A DNA stretch of 9,101 nucleotides from an uncultured Coprococcus sp. (lineage in GTDB: Bacteria; Bacillota; Clostridia; Lachnospirales; Lachnospiraceae). Each line of letters starts with the position of its first letter. The first letter of the stretch is position 1. A program made the position numbers and the translations under genes. The stretch lies in contig URJU01000085.1 in assembly GCA_900548315.1 (NCBI GenBank), positions 1 through 9,101 on the forward strand. The letters are read 5' to 3'. Positions 7,478-9,101 of this stretch are shown here, piece by piece. The notes under the pieces are model-generated. The model was not told the DNA's origin. It saw only the letters and a list, made by a program, of their open reading frames with translations, and searched no databases.

Positions 7478-7552
7478 AGAGCGTTCTCCGATTAAAACTA
7501 GTGCTATATTACATAGTATATGACGAATATGGTATTTCATGTAGCGGAGAAA

Positions 7553-7569
7553 CCGAAATTGCCGAAATT
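7553..7569. repeat. Short tandem repeat in the divergent promoter region
   Basis: CCGAAATT occurs at 7553-7560 and again at 7562-7569, separated by one G. It lies between the divergent DUF6512-like gene and sbcD, 14 bases upstream of the sbcD -35 hexamer. Such spaced direct repeats can be operators, but this is only a sequence observation and could be chance in a short AT-rich region. Confidence 0.4.
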
Positions 7570-7582
7570 AAGATAAACATAA

Positions 7583-7611
7583 TTGGGATATATTGCCGGT
7601 GATGTTATAAT
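7583..7611 (+). promoter_or_regulatory. Predicted sigma-A promoter of sbcD
   Basis: TTGGGA (7583-7588) and a perfect TATAAT (7606-7611) are separated by 17 bases, and TG at 7603-7604 gives an extended -10. Transcription would begin near 7618, leaving a leader of about 30 bases with AGGGG (7636-7640) as the ribosome site. The TTG of the -35 is also the first possible start codon of the longest sbcD frame, which argues that this upstream start is not used. Confidence 0.75.
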
Positions 7612-7648
7612 TATTTCAACGAATGTTTTGTTTAAAGGGGAAGTGTAT

Positions 7649-8821
7649 ATGCGTTTAATTCATTTGTCGGATCTTCACATAGGAAAACGTGTAAATGAAT
7701 TTTCTATGTTGGAGGATCAGGAGTATATATTAAAAGAAATACTGGGCATCATCGATGATGAGCAGCCGGATGGAGTCATCATAGCCGGGGATGTATACGA
7801 CAAGTCGGTGCCAAGCGAGGAGGCGGTGAAACTGCTGGACAGCTTTCTGACTTCGCTTGCAAAGAGAAATCTGCAAGTATATATCATAAGCGGCAACCAT
7901 GATTCGGCGGCCAAGCTGGCATTTGCATCAAGTCTGATTGATCTCAGTGGAATCCATATATCGCCGGTATATGATTCGGCACAGATAGCCATGATGGGAG
8001 ATGGGTTGGTCAGACCATATAAGCTGGAGGATGGAAAAGGGCAGATAGTGAACATATACATGCTGCCATTTGTGAAACCGGCAATGGTCAGAGCGGTGTT
8101 CCCTGATGAGGCGGATGATATAAAGGATTACACGGATGCCTGCCGTGTGGCGGTGGAGCACATGGATGTTGATGAGAAGGTTACAAATATCCTTGTGGCC
8201 CACCAGTTCGTGACCGGGGCAGTGCGCTCGGAGTCGGAGGAGAATGTGGGCGGTCTGGACAATGTGGATGTGTCGGTATTTGACTCATTTGACTATGTGG
8301 CGCTGGGGCATATACATGGGCCGCAGAAGGTGGGCAGGGAGACCGTCAGATACTGTGGAACACCGCTTAAGTATTCACTCTCTGAGGCTAAGCATACGAA
8401 ATCTGTGACGGTTGTTGACATCCCTGAGAACAAGAAAATAGAGATAAGGACAGTTCCTCTTGTTCCGATGCATGAGCTACGCGAGGTAAAGGGAACATTT
8501 GACGAGCTGATGGACAGGCGTAACTACGATGGAACCGCAGTGGATGATTATCTGTATGTGGTGCTCACTGATGAGGATGACGTGCCGGATGCTTTGGGAA
8601 AACTCAGAACGGTCTATCCAAATGTGATGAAGCTTGGATACGATAACAACAGAACCCGTGTGACGCAGACGATAGACGATGGCGCTGTGCTTGAAGGGAA
8701 AAAGCCTATAGATCTGTTTGAAGAGTTGTATGAGAAACAGAACAATCGGCAAATGAGTGATGAACAGAAGAGTTTTGTTCAGGATATTATAGACGTTATA
8801 TGGAAGGAGGAGCGCTTATGA
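7649..8821 (+). CDS. sbcD: Exonuclease subunit SbcD (Mre11-like)
   Basis: The 390-residue protein is a calcineurin-like metallophosphoesterase of the SbcD/Mre11 family, the nuclease half of SbcCD, which trims DNA ends and opens hairpins in an ATP-dependent way. All metal-site motifs are present: SDLH (D8, H10), AGDVYD (D48), SGNHD (N83, H84, D85), AHQF (H185) and GHIHG (H221, H223). The capping region and C-terminal tail follow in normal length. The start is ATG 7649, set by AGGGG eight bases upstream; TTG 7583 would add 22 residues but overlaps the promoter -35. It is the first gene of an sbcDC operon with its own promoter. Its TGA stop lies within ATGA, shared with a micro-ORF, and sbcC begins 88 bases later. 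By hand count of one line it looks clearly GC-richer than mcrBC. Confidence 0.96.
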   Translation: MRLIHLSDLHIGKRVNEFSMLEDQEYILKEILGIIDDEQPDGVIIAGDVYDKSVPSEEAVKLLDSFLTSLAKRNLQVYIISGNHDSAAKLAFASSLIDLSGIHISPVYDSAQIAMMGDGLVRPYKLEDGKGQIVNIYMLPFVKPAMVRAVFPDEADDIKDYTDACRVAVEHMDVDEKVTNILVAHQFVTGAVRSESEENVGGLDNVDVSVFDSFDYVALGHIHGPQKVGRETVRYCGTPLKYSLSEAKHTKSVTVVDIPENKKIEIRTVPLVPMHELREVKGTFDELMDRRNYDGTAVDDYLYVVLTDEDDVPDALGKLRTVYPNVMKLGYDNNRTRVTQTIDDGAVLEGKKPIDLFEELYEKQNNRQMSDEQKSFVQDIIDVIWKEERL

Positions 8822-8892
8822 GCGAAGCGAATAACTCAAATGCGCTCCGACGACCTGCCCCGCTTGCGGAGGCGAGAGGGGCGATACATTGA
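8818..8892 (+). CDS. Possible 24-codon coupling micro-ORF between sbcD and sbcC
   Basis: An ATG at 8818 overlaps the sbcD stop (ATGA) and has a very good ribosome site, GGAGGAG (8806-8812), five bases upstream. The frame runs 24 codons (MSEANNSNAL, then an Arg/Pro/Ala-rich tail) and stops at 8890-8892, 17 bases before the sbcC ATG. I recognise no homologue. Most of the frame is the hairpin element, so the peptide itself is probably not functional. Translation through it could melt the hairpin and hand ribosomes on to sbcC, preserving coupled expression. It may equally be a remnant of the original sbcC start left by an insertion. Confidence 0.3.
   Translation: MSEANNSNALRRPAPLAEARGAIH
8857..8882. 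repeat. Strong GC-rich hairpin, REP-like palindrome
   Basis: GCCCC (8857-8861) pairs with GGGGC (8878-8882), then a G-A mismatch, then CTTGC (8863-8867) pairs with GCGAG (8872-8876) including one G-T wobble, closing on a GGAG tetraloop. That makes ten pairs in 26 bases, unusually stable for this AT-leaning sequence. No T run follows, so it is not a Rho-independent terminator. It could stabilise or attenuate the message between sbcD and sbcC, or be one copy of a dispersed intergenic palindrome. Confidence 0.65.
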
Positions 8893-8909
8893 AAAAGAGA
8901 GGAGCGATT

Positions 8910-9054
8910 ATGAGACCACTTAATCTTACGATGTCGGCATTTGGACCATATGCGGGTGTCCAGGAGCTTGACATGACACAGCTTGGGGCTGAAGGCTTGT
9001 ATCTTGTGACTGGGGATACAGGTGCGGGAAAGACCACGATATTCGATGCCATCT
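8910..9054 (+). CDS. sbcC: Exonuclease subunit SbcC (Rad50-like), N-terminal fragment cut off by adapter
   Basis: The first 48 codons of SbcC are present. The ATG at 8910 follows AGAGAGGAG (8896-8904) by five bases. The N-terminal strand (LNLTMSAFGPYAG) and the Walker A loop GDTGAGKTT with lysine 41, followed by IFDAI, match the SbcC/Rad50 ATPase head, which with its C-terminal partner lobe drives the SbcD nuclease. The full family protein is about a thousand residues with a long coiled coil; everything after codon 48 is missing. The loss is not a mutation: the sequence changes to synthetic adapter at 9055, exactly where the family would continue after DAI. The gene is therefore partial by assembly, not a pseudogene. 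Confidence 0.93.
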
Positions 9055-9101
9055 CTGTCTCTTATACACATCTCCGAGCCCACGAGACGCGTAGTAATCT
9101 C
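9055..9101. other. Illumina Nextera adapter contamination (not genomic)
   Basis: Positions 9055-9073 are the 19-base Tn5 mosaic end CTGTCTCTTATACACATCT. Positions 9074-9088 (CCGAGCCCACGAGAC) are the rest of the Nextera read-2 adapter, 9089-9096 (GCGTAGTA) sit where the i7 index goes, and 9097-9101 (ATCTC) begin the P7 flow-cell sequence. The index matches my memory of Nextera XT N719. All parts are in the right order without a mismatch. The minus-strand frame crossing it encodes GSEMCIRDR, a peptide known as a signature of this adapter in protein databases. Confidence 0.98.

Larger units (their letters stand above)
8807..8914 (+). repeat. Direct repeats flanking an inserted-looking segment between sbcD and sbcC
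   Basis: A 16-base sequence at 8807-8822 (GAGGAGCGCTTATGAG) recurs at 8899-8914 with one difference (C8815 versus A8907). Each copy contains a ribosome site, spacer and ATGAG. The 76 bases between them are GC-rich in the middle and carry a strong hairpin. The arrangement looks like an ancestral ATGA-coupled sbcD/sbcC junction split by an insertion that duplicated the junction. Part of the similarity may simply be two strong ribosome sites converging on the same pattern. Confidence 0.5.

Noticed and set aside
7583..7648. 22-residue N-terminal extension of SbcD
   Set aside because: It overlaps the predicted -35 and -10, has no ribosome site, and SbcD proteins normally begin at MRLIHLSDLH.
690..8892. 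A single DNA-maintenance system joining the MutS-like, McrBC and SbcCD genes
   Set aside because: Strands, promoters and composition differ, and SbcCD is a widespread housekeeping complex. Proximity alone does not support a joint system.
8796..9083. A 95-codon minus-strand frame beginning MGSEMCIRDR
   Set aside because: The start lies in the Nextera adapter and the rest is antisense to sbcC and the hairpin segment. The peptide is a known adapter artefact.

Overview
The window looks like a fragment from a low-to-moderate GC Gram-positive, most likely a gut-type member of the Clostridia. Lachnospiraceae is my best guess and a Coprococcus-like genus is possible, but I cannot prove either. The basis is strong Shine-Dalgarno sites, some TTG and GTG starts, and protein flavours such as the MutS-like ATPase with an LLNETFSTTS Walker B, the DUF1294 and DUF6512-like membrane proteins, and the SbcC N-terminus. 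Eight complete genes, one optional micro-ORF and one truncated gene fill almost all of the sequence. No non-coding stretch exceeds about 170 bases, and I see no tRNA, rRNA, CRISPR array or transposase gene.

Left part (1-3097): an AT-rich leader with a recognisable promoter drives a GNAT acetyltransferase. It is followed 29 bases later by a MutS-family ATPase that lacks the mismatch-reading N-terminus, then by a membrane protein made of two DUF1294-like halves. All three run on the plus strand.

Middle part (3191-6972): a compact defence module with a composition that looks visibly AT-richer by hand count. A 62-residue unknown protein precedes a large McrB-type GTPase subunit and a McrC-type nuclease. 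The McrB protein carries a clostridial N-terminal domain, an Mrr_N-like winged helix, an EVE/PUA-like domain and a McrB-type AAA+ motor. mcrC starts on a TTG that overlaps the mcrB stop (TTGA). Together they should form a modification-dependent (type IV) restriction system: the reader domains recognise modified DNA, GTP drives translocation, and the McrC PD-(D/E)XK site cuts.

Right part (6962-9054): a DUF6512-like membrane protein on the minus strand converges on mcrC with an 11-base overlap. It is divergent from sbcD, which has a near-consensus promoter (TTGGGA, 17 bases, extended TATAAT). sbcD and sbcC encode the Mre11/Rad50-like SbcCD end- and hairpin-processing nuclease. They are separated by an unusual 88-base GC-rich segment with a strong hairpin, flanking 16-base near-identical repeats, and a 24-codon micro-ORF that keeps ATGA coupling to sbcD.

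The last 47 bases (9055-9101) are not biological. They are an Illumina Nextera transposase/index adapter fused to the contig end, which truncates sbcC after 48 codons and creates a spurious minus-strand reading frame. The points most worth following up are the adapter, the inserted hairpin/micro-ORF between sbcD and sbcC, the four-module McrB with its small partner gene, and the tandem DUF1294 protein.
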